From: Hyphomicrobiales bacterium
Lineage (GTDB): Bacteria; Pseudomonadota; Alphaproteobacteria; Rhizobiales; Aestuariivirgaceae
Assembly: GCA_025362535.1 (NCBI GenBank)
Contig: JANYGE010000152.1
Coordinates: forward strand, 1 to 9,168
Reading direction: 5' to 3'
DNA: 9,168 nucleotides
The position numbers were made by a program, and so were the translations under genes. The notes below the pieces were generated by a model, which saw only the letters and a list, made by a program, of their open reading frames with translations, ran no database searches and was not told where the DNA came from. This document shows positions 1 to 9,168 of this stretch, piece after piece (position 1 is the stretch's first letter; the number at the start of each line of letters is the position of its first letter).

Positions 1-2696
<2,696 letters not shown>

Positions 2697-2759
2697 AGAC
2701 TCACTATAGCCCAGAGTTTAACCCGCTTGCGAGAGGGGAGAACAAAAAATAAACAAAAA
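2697..2759 (-). promoter_or_regulatory. bamD-recN intergenic region, candidate recN promoter
   Basis: This 63-base gap separates the bamD stop from the recN start. Reading along the minus strand it opens with a T-rich stretch, then a C-rich stretch, and ends with TATAGT (complement of 2703-2708), one mismatch from the TATAAT -10 consensus and six bases before the recN ATG. A -35 element is poor: CGCAAG-like sequence at the right distance matches only weakly. No strong hairpin is visible, so read-through from bamD is also possible. A GANTC site (2698-2702) sits right before the start codon. The promoter call is inference. Confidence 0.4.
2740..2754 (-). promoter_or_regulatory. LexA (SOS) box-like sequence upstream of recN
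   Basis: On the plus strand the sequence reads GAAC, seven bases (AAAAAAT), then AAAC. On the minus strand this is GTTT-N7-GTTC. The LexA site known from several alphaproteobacteria is the direct repeat GTTC-N7-GTTC, so seven of eight defined bases match with exact spacing. It lies 44-58 bases upstream of the recN ATG, and recN is an SOS gene in other bacteria. The local A/T richness raises the chance of a fortuitous match. Confidence 0.4.
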
Positions 2760-3659
2760 TCAAAATACGTGGAAAAGTTTGCTTATCCAAGACGATTCAT
2801 TTTCCACTGGGGCCTGCCCATTGCTCGACACCAAGTTATAGGCATCCTTATACCAACTGCTGTGCGGAAAATTGTGGCCGAGCACTGCGGCTGCCGTTTG
2901 CGCCTCAGAGTTTACCCCCAAAGCCATATAGCCTTCCGCAATGCGGTAAAGCGCTTCAGGCGTTTGCGAGGAGGTTTGATAATTCGTAACCACATTTTTA
3001 AAACGGTTTATGCCCGCAAGATAGGAGCCCTTTTTGAGATAATAACGCCCCACTTCCATTTCTTTGCCCGCCAAATGGTCACGCGCCAGCAAAGCCCGCT
3101 TCTGGGCATCAGCTGCGTATTTGGAATCTGGAAAGCGCCGCGACACTTCATCCAAAGCATCCAACGCACGCTGTGTTTGCGATTGATCGCGCGACACATC
3201 AGCGATCTGCTCATATTGGGAAAGGGCCACCAGATAATAGGCATAGGGCGTATCAACATGTCCAGGGTGCAGGCTGATAAAGCGCTGGCATGAATTGATT
3301 GAATCAGCATATTTATTTGATTGGTAATAGGCAAAGCCTTGCATCAACAGCGCCTTTGTTGCCCATTTTGAATAGGGATGCAGACGCTCAACCTCGGCAA
3401 ATTTTTTTGCCGCAGTACTGTATGAACCATTGTTCAAGGCCGCAAGACCAGCATTGTAAAGCCCAGCAACGGCCTGATCATCTGATTGATTAAGGTCTGG
3501 TGAAAGTGCTGATTTCGAAGAGCCGCCGCCAAACAGCTTGCCAAAAAAATTACCGGCAAAGCTAGGCGAGCTTCCAGCCGCAGCCAAAACAACAACCGTC
3601 AATAAGACCCCATTTCGAATCTTTCGCAACATTTGCCCTAGCTTCACGTGGTGCCCCAT
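2760..3659 (-). CDS. bamD: Outer-membrane assembly factor BamD (YfiO/ComL), apparently without lipidation site
   Basis: BamD is the periplasmic TPR subunit of the BAM complex, which inserts beta-barrel proteins into the outer membrane. The 299-residue reading has a basic N-terminus (LRKIRNG), a hydrophobic segment at about 17-29, then tandem TPR-like repeats from about 63 to 275 (for example LYNAGLAALNNGSYSTAAKKF, LMQGFAYYQSNKYADSINSCQRFI and EALYRIAEGYMALGVNSEAQ). The odd feature is the signal region VLAAAGSSPSFAG: BamD is normally a lipoprotein, yet there is no cysteine here. A serine (residue 30, codon AGC) stands where AAGC would make a lipobox, and SFA-G offers a signal peptidase I site. 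The start is uncertain. The ATG at 3659 has no good ribosome site; the ATG at 3632 (M10) gives a typical signal peptide. The call of a BamD-family protein is firm. Confidence 0.92.
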   Translation of the reverse strand: MGHHVKLGQMLRKIRNGVLLTVVVLAAAGSSPSFAGNFFGKLFGGGSSKSALSPDLNQSDDQAVAGLYNAGLAALNNGSYSTAAKKFAEVERLHPYSKWATKALLMQGFAYYQSNKYADSINSCQRFISLHPGHVDTPYAYYLVALSQYEQIADVSRDQSQTQRALDALDEVSRRFPDSKYAADAQKRALLARDHLAGKEMEVGRYYLKKGSYLAGINRFKNVVTNYQTSSQTPEALYRIAEGYMALGVNSEAQTAAAVLGHNFPHSSWYKDAYNLVSSNGQAPVENESSWISKLFHVF

Positions 3660-3694
3660 AAATCATCAACACTTTCAATTTGTTCTACGCCCTC

Positions 3695-3710
3695 TAGCCA
3701 GCTTTGGCTA
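3695..3710. repeat. Short inverted repeat upstream of bamD
   Basis: TAGCCA and TGGCTA form perfect 6-base arms around a 4-base GCTT loop, 35 bases upstream of the bamD ATG at 3659. It could be a protein-binding site or a small hairpin in the bamD leader. There is no adjacent T-run on either strand, so it is unlikely to terminate transcription. Its function is unknown. Confidence 0.4.
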
Positions 3711-3737
3711 AACTTGGAAGGCCTTTTAGAAGCACGA

Positions 3738-3765
3738 AACCCGGCGGAAGTGTGACCGCCGGGTT
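3738..3765 (-). terminator. Strong GC-rich hairpin after ftsZ, probable terminator
   Basis: AACCCGGCGG and CCGCCGGGTT form a perfect 10-base stem with an 8-base loop. It starts 29 bases after the ftsZ stop, and allowing one bulged base extends the stem by two more pairs. In the minus-strand transcript the stem is followed by an interrupted U-rich tract (TTTCGTGCTTCT, counting the last stem bases). The stem is very strong and the tract imperfect, so termination may be partial or Rho-assisted. The plus-strand side has no T-run. Its position suggests it closes the murB-ftsZ transcript and leaves bamD with its own promoter. Confidence 0.75.
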
Positions 3766-3794
3766 CGCTAGTAACTCACCAACTCAATTGCAGG

Positions 3795-5294
3795 CTAATT
3801 TGCTTGGCGACGCAGGAAAGCAGGAATGGCCAATTGGTCATCATCATAGCTGCTTTCTTCGGCAATAATAGGTTCAGGTGCTGGCATACGTTTTTGCATT
3901 TGCGGCTGTATCTGCGGCTCAGCGCGGCGAGTCTGTGCTGGCCTTTGTTCAACTTGTTGCTCTTCACGTCGGCCAAGACCCACATCAGCCAATCGCTCAA
4001 AAATTCCCTTTTTGCGCTTGTTGGCATGTTCCGCAATGCTTTCAATGCGGCCTTGTTGAGCAGCAACTTGGCGCTGCGCAATCATCGGAAACTTATCGAT
4101 GGAAGGAATACGGTTTTGCGGCGGAGCAGATGCCAACTCCTCCTCTTGATAGTGTTGCATCACCTCTGCTTGCTCCATTTCAGGAGCAGCAACCGGCGTT
4201 GGCGTCGGGATACGCGCAACCATAGGCGCTGGCTTAACGATTTTTGTGGAAGCTGGTGCAGGATTATACGACATGGAGGCCTGCATATCGGCAGCTTCTT
4301 CTTCGCTATTATCTTTCTGAGCGCGGGCCTCAACAGCAAGTCCTGTTGCAACAACCGAGACCCGCATGGTGCCTTCGAGAGCATCATCGAATGTTGCACC
4401 CAGAATAATATTGGCTTCAGGATCAACCTCTTCACGAATGCGCGTTGCCGCTTCGTCAACTTCGTAGAGCGTAAGATCAGGCCCACCACAGATCGAAATC
4501 AAAAGGCCGCGCGCGCCCCGCATAGAAACATCATCAAGCAATGGATTTGAAATCGCTGCTTCAGCTGCTTCGATAGCGCGGCGTTCACCGGAAGCTTCGC
4601 CAGTTCCCATCATGGCTTTGCCCATTTCGCTCATAATGGCGCGAACGTCAGCAAAATCGAGATTGATCAAACCTTCTTTGGTCATCAATTCAGTAATGGA
4701 AGCAACACCAGAATACAGCACTTGATCGGCCATCGCAAAGGCGGCAGCAAAAGTGGTTTTTTCATTGGCCACGCGGAACAGGTTCTGGTTCGGAATAACA
4801 ATCAGCGTATCAACATAACGGGCCAATTCTTCAATACCACGTTCGGCAGTAACTTGGCGGCGTGCACCTTCAAAATGAAATGGCTTGGTTACAACGCCAA
4901 CCGTGAGAATGCCCATTTCCTTAGCAGCCCGCGCAATGACTGGAGCAGCACCAGTGCCGGTGCCGCCACCCATACCAGCGGTGATGAAAGCCATATGTGA
5001 GCCTGCGAGGTGATCAACAATTTCCTGCAGCGCTTCTTCAGCAGCAGCAGCCCCAATTTGTGGCTGCGAACCTGCGCCTAAACCTTGCGTAAGTGCTGTG
5101 CCCATTTGAACGCGGCGCTGAGCTGCATTTTGCAGTAGGGCCTGCGCATCTGTGTTAGCAACAACAAACTCGACACCATCAAGACGGCTCTCGATCATGT
5201 TGTTAACGGCATTGCCACCCGCCCCACCTACACCAAAAACGGTGATCCGTGGCTTGAGTTCTGAGAGATTTGGCACTGTGAGCTTGATTGTCAT
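3795..5294 (-). CDS. ftsZ: Cell division protein FtsZ
   Basis: FtsZ is the tubulin-like GTPase that forms the cytokinetic ring. From the ATG at 5294 it has 499 residues. The GTPase core covers about 15-320: [13 protein letters not shown] at 21-33, the tubulin signature GGGTGTG at 109-115, and the T7 catalytic loop NLDFADVR at 211-218. A variable linker at about 326-484, rich in Pro, Ala, Gln and Glu, is long as in other alphaproteobacteria. The C-terminal peptide [10 protein letters not shown] is the conserved tail that binds FtsA and other partners. I chose this start because [21 protein letters not shown] matches the family, and GGAAG lies 8 bases upstream. A TTG at 5333 would add 13 residues unlike the family. 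The gene is separated from ftsA by a 188-base leader with probable cell-cycle control sites and is followed by a hairpin. Confidence 0.97.
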   Translation of the reverse strand: MTIKLTVPNLSELKPRITVFGVGGAGGNAVNNMIESRLDGVEFVVANTDAQALLQNAAQRRVQMGTALTQGLGAGSQPQIGAAAAEEALQEIVDHLAGSHMAFITAGMGGGTGTGAAPVIARAAKEMGILTVGVVTKPFHFEGARRQVTAERGIEELARYVDTLIVIPNQNLFRVANEKTTFAAAFAMADQVLYSGVASITELMTKEGLINLDFADVRAIMSEMGKAMMGTGEASGERRAIEAAEAAISNPLLDDVSMRGARGLLISICGGPDLTLYEVDEAATRIREEVDPEANIILGATFDDALEGTMRVSVVATGLAVEARAQKDNSEEEAADMQASMSYNPAPASTKIVKPAPMVARIPTPTPVAAPEMEQAEVMQHYQEEELASAPPQNRIPSIDKFPMIAQRQVAAQQGRIESIAEHANKRKKGIFERLADVGLGRREEQQVEQRPAQTRRAEPQIQPQMQKRMPAPEPIIAEESSYDDDQLAIPAFLRRQAN

Positions 5295-5353
5295 GAGGGG
5301 CACTTCCGGAATACGTTTACGCAACCCTATCAATGTTACTCAAAAGATAAGAA

Positions 5354-5375
5354 TTGGTTAACAAACGCTAACCAA
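5354..5375. promoter_or_regulatory. Inverted repeat with CtrA-like half-site (TTAACC)
   Basis: TTGGTTA and TAACCAA form perfect 7-base arms around an 8-base spacer. On the minus strand it contains TTAG-N6-TTAACC, close to the CtrA consensus TTAA-N7-TTAA but with a spacer one base short and one mismatch. TTAACC itself matches the CtrA half-site. It lies 60-81 bases upstream of the ftsZ ATG. CtrA controls ftsZ in Caulobacter; the link here is inference. Confidence 0.4.
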
Positions 5376-5400
5376 GATCAAAAAACCTTGCACCAAATGT

Positions 5401-5415
5401 GATTCATTTTGAATC
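5401..5415. promoter_or_regulatory. Inverted repeat made of two GANTC (CcrM methylation) sites
   Basis: GATTCA-TTT-TGAATC is a perfect 15-base inverted repeat, 107-121 bases upstream of the ftsZ ATG. Each arm contains a GANTC site, the target of the CcrM adenine methyltransferase of alphaproteobacteria. Two such sites ten bases apart in a promoter region suggest methylation-dependent control, as described for ftsZ in Caulobacter through CcrM and GcrA. The repeat could also be an ordinary dimer-binding operator. Confidence 0.45.
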
Positions 5416-5482
5416 AGATGAACATCAACTGTTAAGAACTAACAACCAGAGAGTGTGCTTGCGTGCTTTGTTCACCTTTAAA

Positions 5483-6805
5483 TTAAAGCGCATCCGCCAA
5501 CCATTGCCCAACCCGGCGCAGATAGCCCATTTGCGAATGCTGATAAAATTTCTCAAACTCTTCGGAAACACCATGCTGCGTATCGGGGCGCGCAGCATAA
5601 CACAGAGTTCCAGCAGCAACGGAGAATTGCGCCTGTTTGGCTTGCTCAGAAACATGGGCAAAACCCGTAGTGCCACCCAAACGAACCTGCCGCTGCAGCA
5701 CGGCACTGGCCAGCTCACGAATACCCGTAAGCAGGCTGCCACCGCCTGTCAAAACCACACGGCCTGCCCCGGGAGTAGCAAAAGCCATTTCAGAAATTTG
5801 TACCGCAACAAGTTCAAATATTTCTTCAAGTCGTGGCCGTAAGATATTGGTAAGATGTGACTTTGGTACTTTGTGGACAGTATCGACACCGCGCTCGCCC
5901 AAGGCCGGAACAGCGAGCATTTCACGGTCGCTATGGCCATTTGGAAGAAGGCTGCCCCACAGGGTTTTCATACGTTCCGCATGGGCAATAGTGGTAGAAA
6001 GCCCTTGTGCAATATCGTGAGTCACATGCATGCCACCCAAGGGGAGACTATCAGCACTCACCAATTGGCCATTATTGAAAAAGCCAACACTTGTGAGAGC
6101 TCCACCCAAATCAATAACAAATGTACCCAGCGCAAGTTCATCCGCGGTCAGAGCAGCCTTAGCCGCCGCATAAGGCGCTATGATGAAACCAGCAGGCCGC
6201 AAATGGGCATGCTCTACAGCCAGTATCATATTGTTAAGATAGGCTGGCTCAACACTGGTCACGCTCAAATCGGTACTCAGCACATCGCCATGCATTCCGA
6301 TGGGTGTGGCAATATCATTTACGCCATCGAGCCCATGATTAATCGGCGTCACATGCAGAAGCTTACGTTTGCCAACATTGACCTGGGTCAAAGCTGTGGT
6401 AACTGAATGATCAAGATCGCGGCGACTCACAACACTATTCTGGGTCCGCGCCCGCCCATTGACGCAACGTGATTGTGGGCGTCCTCCGGAAATTCCAATG
6501 TAAACATCAGAGATCGAAACACCGGCCATGCGTTCAGCCGCATCGACGGCAAGCCTAATGGCACATTCTGCTTCATTGATATCGACAATTGAGCCAGCCC
6601 GCACACCGCGCGACACTGTTTGCCCAAAACCAATGACCTTCAAGCCCGAACGCGGATCACCACGCTCTTTGCCAGGGCGCGAAGCCACCTCTGCAATCAT
6701 GCAACAAATCTTTGTGGAGCCAATATCAAGGGCTGCAATGATGGGAAGTTTTGAACGGCCCGCAGTCCGGTTACCGCCACGTTGCTGCATCTGTACAATC
6801 GTCAT
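5483..6805 (-). CDS. ftsA: Cell division protein FtsA
   Basis: FtsA is the actin-like protein that tethers FtsZ to the inner membrane and recruits later divisome proteins. The 440 residues are a usual length. Phosphate-1 motif AALDIGSTK is at 24-32, and the 1C domain follows (VYIGISGG, SVVSRRDLD). The phosphate-2 position reads IDLGGALTSVGFF at 231-243, and the adenosine motif VVLTGGGSLLTGI at 350-362. The C-terminus GYLRRVGQWLADAL (427-440) fits the amphipathic membrane-targeting helix. In phosphate-2 the usual DxGGGTT is changed to DLGGALT, which may affect nucleotide handling. The ATG at 6805 has only a weak purine-rich ribosome site (AAAGA). The gene starts 25 bases after the ftsQ stop and probably shares its transcript. 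Confidence 0.96.
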   Translation of the reverse strand: MTIVQMQQRGGNRTAGRSKLPIIAALDIGSTKICCMIAEVASRPGKERGDPRSGLKVIGFGQTVSRGVRAGSIVDINEAECAIRLAVDAAERMAGVSISDVYIGISGGRPQSRCVNGRARTQNSVVSRRDLDHSVTTALTQVNVGKRKLLHVTPINHGLDGVNDIATPIGMHGDVLSTDLSVTSVEPAYLNNMILAVEHAHLRPAGFIIAPYAAAKAALTADELALGTFVIDLGGALTSVGFFNNGQLVSADSLPLGGMHVTHDIAQGLSTTIAHAERMKTLWGSLLPNGHSDREMLAVPALGERGVDTVHKVPKSHLTNILRPRLEEIFELVAVQISEMAFATPGAGRVVLTGGGSLLTGIRELASAVLQRQVRLGGTTGFAHVSEQAKQAQFSVAAGTLCYAARPDTQHGVSEEFEKFYQHSQMGYLRRVGQWLADAL

Positions 6806-6830
6806 TCTTTACGCCCACTCAACACACATT

Positions 6831-7661
6831 TCACGGAGTCTTGGAATTCACCTTTCCCAAACTCCCCGTCACCACTGGATCTTCAACCTCAGCAATTGAA
6901 ACAGTCGCCTGCCCCGCAATCCGCATGTCCAGCTCAATAATACCTTTAGAAAGAATATTCTGGCTGGCATCAAGAGCACTTACTTTAGCTAGTGCCTCAG
7001 GAACACCAGTTTCAGGTAAAGCGATCTTGACTCCGCTATCGAGATAAAGAGTCCAACGCCGCTGACCCACCATGGCAGCAGCCCTGACTTTCATCTTTAA
7101 CTCAGGATAGACTTCCATATGGTTAATAAGAGCCGCTGCAGCAAGATTTGCGCCCTCACCCGTCACCAACAGGAAATTCGATTTGCCGAGCAGTTCAAGC
7201 CCACCCATGGCAACACCAGAACGATCAATCAAATAATAGGAACCATCACGCTGCCAAATCGCGACAGCCTCGCGTTCAACAACTGAAATTTCCAACATGT
7301 TCGGAAATTTGCGCTGCACCGTGGCAGCAGAAACCCAATCCATGCCTTCCAGCATGCGCCGCGCTTGACCAGCATCAAAGCCCAGCAAGCTACCGCCGGG
7401 CTTTAGGTTAAGCGCGTGCAAAAGCAATTCAGGATCATGATGCGAAAGACCACTGATGCGGATATCATCTGCCGCCAAACCGACAAGACTCGAAAGCTTG
7501 TCTGGAATACGCATCCACGGACTGCCTTCATAATCAAGCTGTCCGCTCAAGATTAACCCGTGCACAATCGTAGCACCCAAAAAACCAACAGCAGAACTGC
7601 GCACCAAAGCGCGAATTTTGCGGGTTCGTAGCTTTTGCAAAATAGGACTAAGCGACATCAT
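6831..7661 (-). CDS. ftsQ: Cell division protein FtsQ
   Basis: FtsQ is a bitopic inner-membrane divisome protein that links the cytoplasmic ring to the periplasmic septal wall machinery through FtsB and FtsL. The 276 residues show a basic cytoplasmic tail (LRTRKIRALVRSS), one membrane segment at about 22-42 and a periplasmic POTRA domain at about 64-132 (IRISGLSHHDPELLL, GMDWVSAATVQRKFPNMLEISVVEREAVAIW). The FtsQ beta domain follows (YYLIDRSGVAM, ALPETGVPEALAKVSALD). The gene begins with two adjacent ATG codons; the first overlaps the ddl stop as ATGA, so translation is probably coupled to ddl. Sequence is weakly conserved in this family, so the call rests on the POTRA pattern, topology and position between ddl and ftsA. 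Confidence 0.94.
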   Translation of the reverse strand: MMSLSPILQKLRTRKIRALVRSSAVGFLGATIVHGLILSGQLDYEGSPWMRIPDKLSSLVGLAADDIRISGLSHHDPELLLHALNLKPGGSLLGFDAGQARRMLEGMDWVSAATVQRKFPNMLEISVVEREAVAIWQRDGSYYLIDRSGVAMGGLELLGKSNFLLVTGEGANLAAAALINHMEVYPELKMKVRAAAMVGQRRWTLYLDSGVKIALPETGVPEALAKVSALDASQNILSKGIIELDMRIAGQATVSIAEVEDPVVTGSLGKVNSKTP

Positions 7662-8605
7662 CGGTTCAACGACGCATCATTGACCATCCAGGTCACCAAA
7701 TCTTCAAAACTATGGCCCGCATGCGCTGCCATTTCCGGAACTAGCGATGTGCCGGTCATGCCGGGCTGCGTGTTAATCTCAAGTAAAATGAGTTCACCCT
7801 TTTCCGCTGGTGTATCATCATAACGAAAATCGCAGCGCGTAATACCACGGCAGCCCAAAGCCTGATGCGCCATCAATGAATAACGCTGACATTTGCGATA
7901 AATATCATTGGGAATTTCAGCTGGCAAAATATGGCGCGAACCGCCTTGGGCATATTTTGCTTCGTAATCATAAAACCCAATATTAGGCACAATATCGATG
8001 ACACCCAAAGCCACATCGCCCATAACGGCGCAGGTGAGCTCTTTGCCCGGAATAAACCGTTCAACCATAACCGTGTCACCAAATAAGGCCCGCTCTTCAA
8101 GCAGACTGGTAACGGGACCATTGCTGGTGCGATCAACGATATGAACACCAACACTCGAGCCTTGGGCCACGGGCTTGACCACATAAGGAAGTGCCATAGG
8201 ATGAGATGATGCTGCGATCTCAATATCAACCAGCTTGCTTTCCGACACAGGAATACCCGCATCCTTGAAAATAATCTTGGATTTTTCTTTGTTCATCGCA
8301 ACTGACGAGGCCAACACACCTGAATGCGTATAAGGAATGCCCAGTGTTTCAAACAGAGCCGAGGCGGTACCATCCTCGCCCCATTTTCCATGCAGGGCGT
8401 TGAAAATCACCTGTGGTTTCATATCCAGCAAAACCGAATAAATCGTCTCGCGCTTCACATCAACCATAATGGCCTTAAAGCCCGCACGTCTAAGCGCTCC
8501 ATAGCAAGCTTCTCCCGAAGCCAGCGACACATTGCGCTCCGCCGACCAGCCGCCCATTAAAACAGCAACAGTCGTTTCATCAGGTCTCAGTTTTTCAGAG
8601 CTCAA
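7658..8605 (-). CDS. ddl: D-alanine--D-alanine ligase Ddl (TTG start)
   Basis: Ddl is a cytoplasmic ATP-grasp ligase that joins two D-alanines to make the end of the peptidoglycan stem peptide. From the TTG at 8605 it has 315 residues, close to the usual 305-315. Motifs in order: [14 protein letters not shown] (16-31, conserved Glu23), [11 protein letters not shown] (69-79), [15 protein letters not shown] (92-106), [14 protein letters not shown] (141-154), [13 protein letters not shown] (211-223), CDF with Asp259, and [19 protein letters not shown] (273-291) with metal ligands Glu276 and Asn278. I prefer TTG over the in-frame ATG at 8647: GGAGG lies seven bases before TTG, and the upstream 14 residues ([14 protein letters not shown]) are unlike the family and would sit inside murB. 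It overlaps murB by TTGA and ftsQ by ATGA. The ddlB form is usual in dcw clusters. Confidence 0.96.
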   Translation of the reverse strand: MSSEKLRPDETTVAVLMGGWSAERNVSLASGEACYGALRRAGFKAIMVDVKRETIYSVLLDMKPQVIFNALHGKWGEDGTASALFETLGIPYTHSGVLASSVAMNKEKSKIIFKDAGIPVSESKLVDIEIAASSHPMALPYVVKPVAQGSSVGVHIVDRTSNGPVTSLLEERALFGDTVMVERFIPGKELTCAVMGDVALGVIDIVPNIGFYDYEAKYAQGGSRHILPAEIPNDIYRKCQRYSLMAHQALGCRGITRCDFRYDDTPAEKGELILLEINTQPGMTGTSLVPEMAAHAGHSFEDLVTWMVNDASLNR

Positions 8606-9168
8606 TTTGCAGCCTCCAGAGCAATTCCAATGCGCTTGATTTCCCAATCAAGTTCAATGCCTGAATTGGCCTTTACACGGGCACGCACCGTCTCACCCAA
8701 TTCTTCGATTTGTGCAGCTGTGGCACCACCTTCATTGATCAAGAAATTGCAATGCAAATCAGAAACTTTCGCAGGCCCCACATTGAAGCCACGCATGCCG
8801 GCCCTATCGATAAGCTGCCAAGATTTTTCACCCGGAGGATTTTTAAACGTAGAGCCACCGGTACGGCTCTTAATTGGTTGTGCATTCACACGGTGCTCAA
8901 TATGCGAATCCATCTGCGCTTTTATCAACTCAACATCGCCTGCCTTGCCTTGCAACAAGGCTTCCGTGAAAATCAAATCTTCCGAAGCCCCGCAGTGCCG
9001 ATACGTGTAATTCATGTCCGCGTGCTGAAGCACTTTAATATTCCCTTCGCGATCAACCGCGCGCGCTTGCACCAGCACGTCCGTTATCTCGCCCCCATGC
9101 GCCCCGCCGTTCATGCGCAACGCTCCGCCTATGGTGCCCGGAATACCTATAAGAAAGGTTAATGAATC
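8602..9168 (-). CDS. murB: UDP-N-acetylenolpyruvoylglucosamine reductase MurB, C-terminal part (runs off right edge)
   Basis: MurB is the FAD- and NADPH-dependent enzyme that reduces UDP-GlcNAc-enolpyruvate to UDP-MurNAc in the cytoplasm. The frame is open from the right edge to the TGA at 8602-8604, giving the last 188 residues of a protein usually about 300-320 long. The FAD-binding segment [21 protein letters not shown] starts at fragment residue 7. The catalytic-serine motif [11 protein letters not shown] has Ser at fragment residue 106, and the C-terminal LDWEIKRIG (173-181) supplies the conserved Glu. A TTG at 9120 and an ATG at 9114 lie inside the FAD motif and are not starts. The last codons contain the GGAGG that serves ddl, and the stop overlaps its TTG. 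Confidence 0.97.
   Translation of the reverse strand, partial: DSLTFLIGIPGTIGGALRMNGGAHGGEITDVLVQARAVDREGNIKVLQHADMNYTYRHCGASEDLIFTEALLQGKAGDVELIKAQMDSHIEHRVNAQPIKSRTGGSTFKNPPGEKSWQLIDRAGMRGFNVGPAKVSDLHCNFLINEGGATAAQIEELGETVRARVKANSGIELDWEIKRIGIALEAAN

Larger units (their letters stand above)
5295..5482 (-). promoter_or_regulatory. ftsZ leader, candidate cell-cycle-controlled promoter region
   Basis: This is the longest gap in the cluster: 188 bases between the ftsA stop and the ftsZ ATG. It is clearly A/T-richer than the flanking genes. It holds two inverted repeats, described separately: one made of paired GANTC sites and one containing a TTAACC CtrA-like half-site. A good ribosome site (GGAAG, 8 bases before the ATG) ends it. 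I could not pick a convincing -35/-10 pair. ftsZ is transcribed from its own promoter under CtrA and DNA-methylation control in Caulobacter; a similar arrangement here is inference. Confidence 0.6.

Noticed and set aside
2698..2709. Plus-strand GACTCACTATAG, identical to the 12-base core of the phage T7 promoter
   Set aside because: The upstream TAATAC part that the polymerase needs does not match, the bases after it are CCC and not GGG, and no phage gene is present. The match covers the recN start region and looks like chance.
3804..4550. Long open frame of 248 codons on the plus strand opposite ftsZ
   Set aside because: It lies wholly antisense to the certain ftsZ frame, its translation resembles no family I know, and it has no sensible context. 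It is a shadow of the codon use of ftsZ.
5295..5333. Upstream TTG start for ftsZ at 5333
   Set aside because: It would add 13 residues before the conserved MTIKL start, without a good ribosome site. The ATG at 5294 has GGAAG and family support.
8606..8647. ATG start for ddl at 8647
   Set aside because: The added residues are unlike Ddl and lie within the conserved murB end, whereas TTG at 8605 has an ideal ribosome site.
9112..9120. TTG (9120) or ATG (9114) as the start of a complete small murB
   Set aside because: The frame stays open to the window edge and encodes the conserved [10 protein letters not shown] just upstream, so the gene is cut by the window.

Overview
The window is a division and cell-wall (dcw) cluster from an alphaproteobacterium, probably Rhizobiales-like. 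All eight genes lie on the minus strand, so transcription runs right to left. In transcription order they are murB (3' part only), ddl, ftsQ, ftsA, ftsZ, bamD, recN and ligA (5' part only). The assignment rests on this gene order, on the alphaproteobacterial form of the FtsZ ends (MTIKL...[14 protein letters not shown] at the start, [10 protein letters not shown] at the end), and on clustered GANTC sites with a CtrA-like half-site in the ftsZ leader. Base composition looks balanced, near 50% GC by eye, with no compositional break, mobile element, tRNA/rRNA or CRISPR.

Right part (about 5483-9168): murB, ddl, ftsQ and ftsA are tightly packed. murB/ddl and ddl/ftsQ overlap by 4 bases, and ftsQ/ftsA are 25 bases apart. 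MurB and Ddl make UDP-MurNAc and D-Ala-D-Ala for peptidoglycan precursors. FtsQ and FtsA are the membrane and actin-like parts of the divisome.

Middle (about 3660-5482): ftsZ has its own 188-base leader, which carries inverted repeats and probable cell-cycle control sites. A strong GC-rich hairpin follows it, probably the terminator of the division block. In many related genomes lpxC lies between ftsZ and bamD; here only 135 non-coding bases do.

Left part (1-3659): bamD (outer-membrane assembly), recN (recombination repair) and ligA (NAD-dependent DNA ligase). recN and ligA overlap by 4 bases. The short bamD-recN gap holds a near-consensus alphaproteobacterial LexA box and a possible -10 element placed so that recN might be leaderless.

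This is mostly conserved core genome, and I see no new multi-gene system. The points worth checking are a BamD without a lipobox cysteine, an altered phosphate-2 loop in FtsA, the absence of lpxC, and the two control regions before ftsZ and recN. No gene-free stretch exceeds 300 bases.
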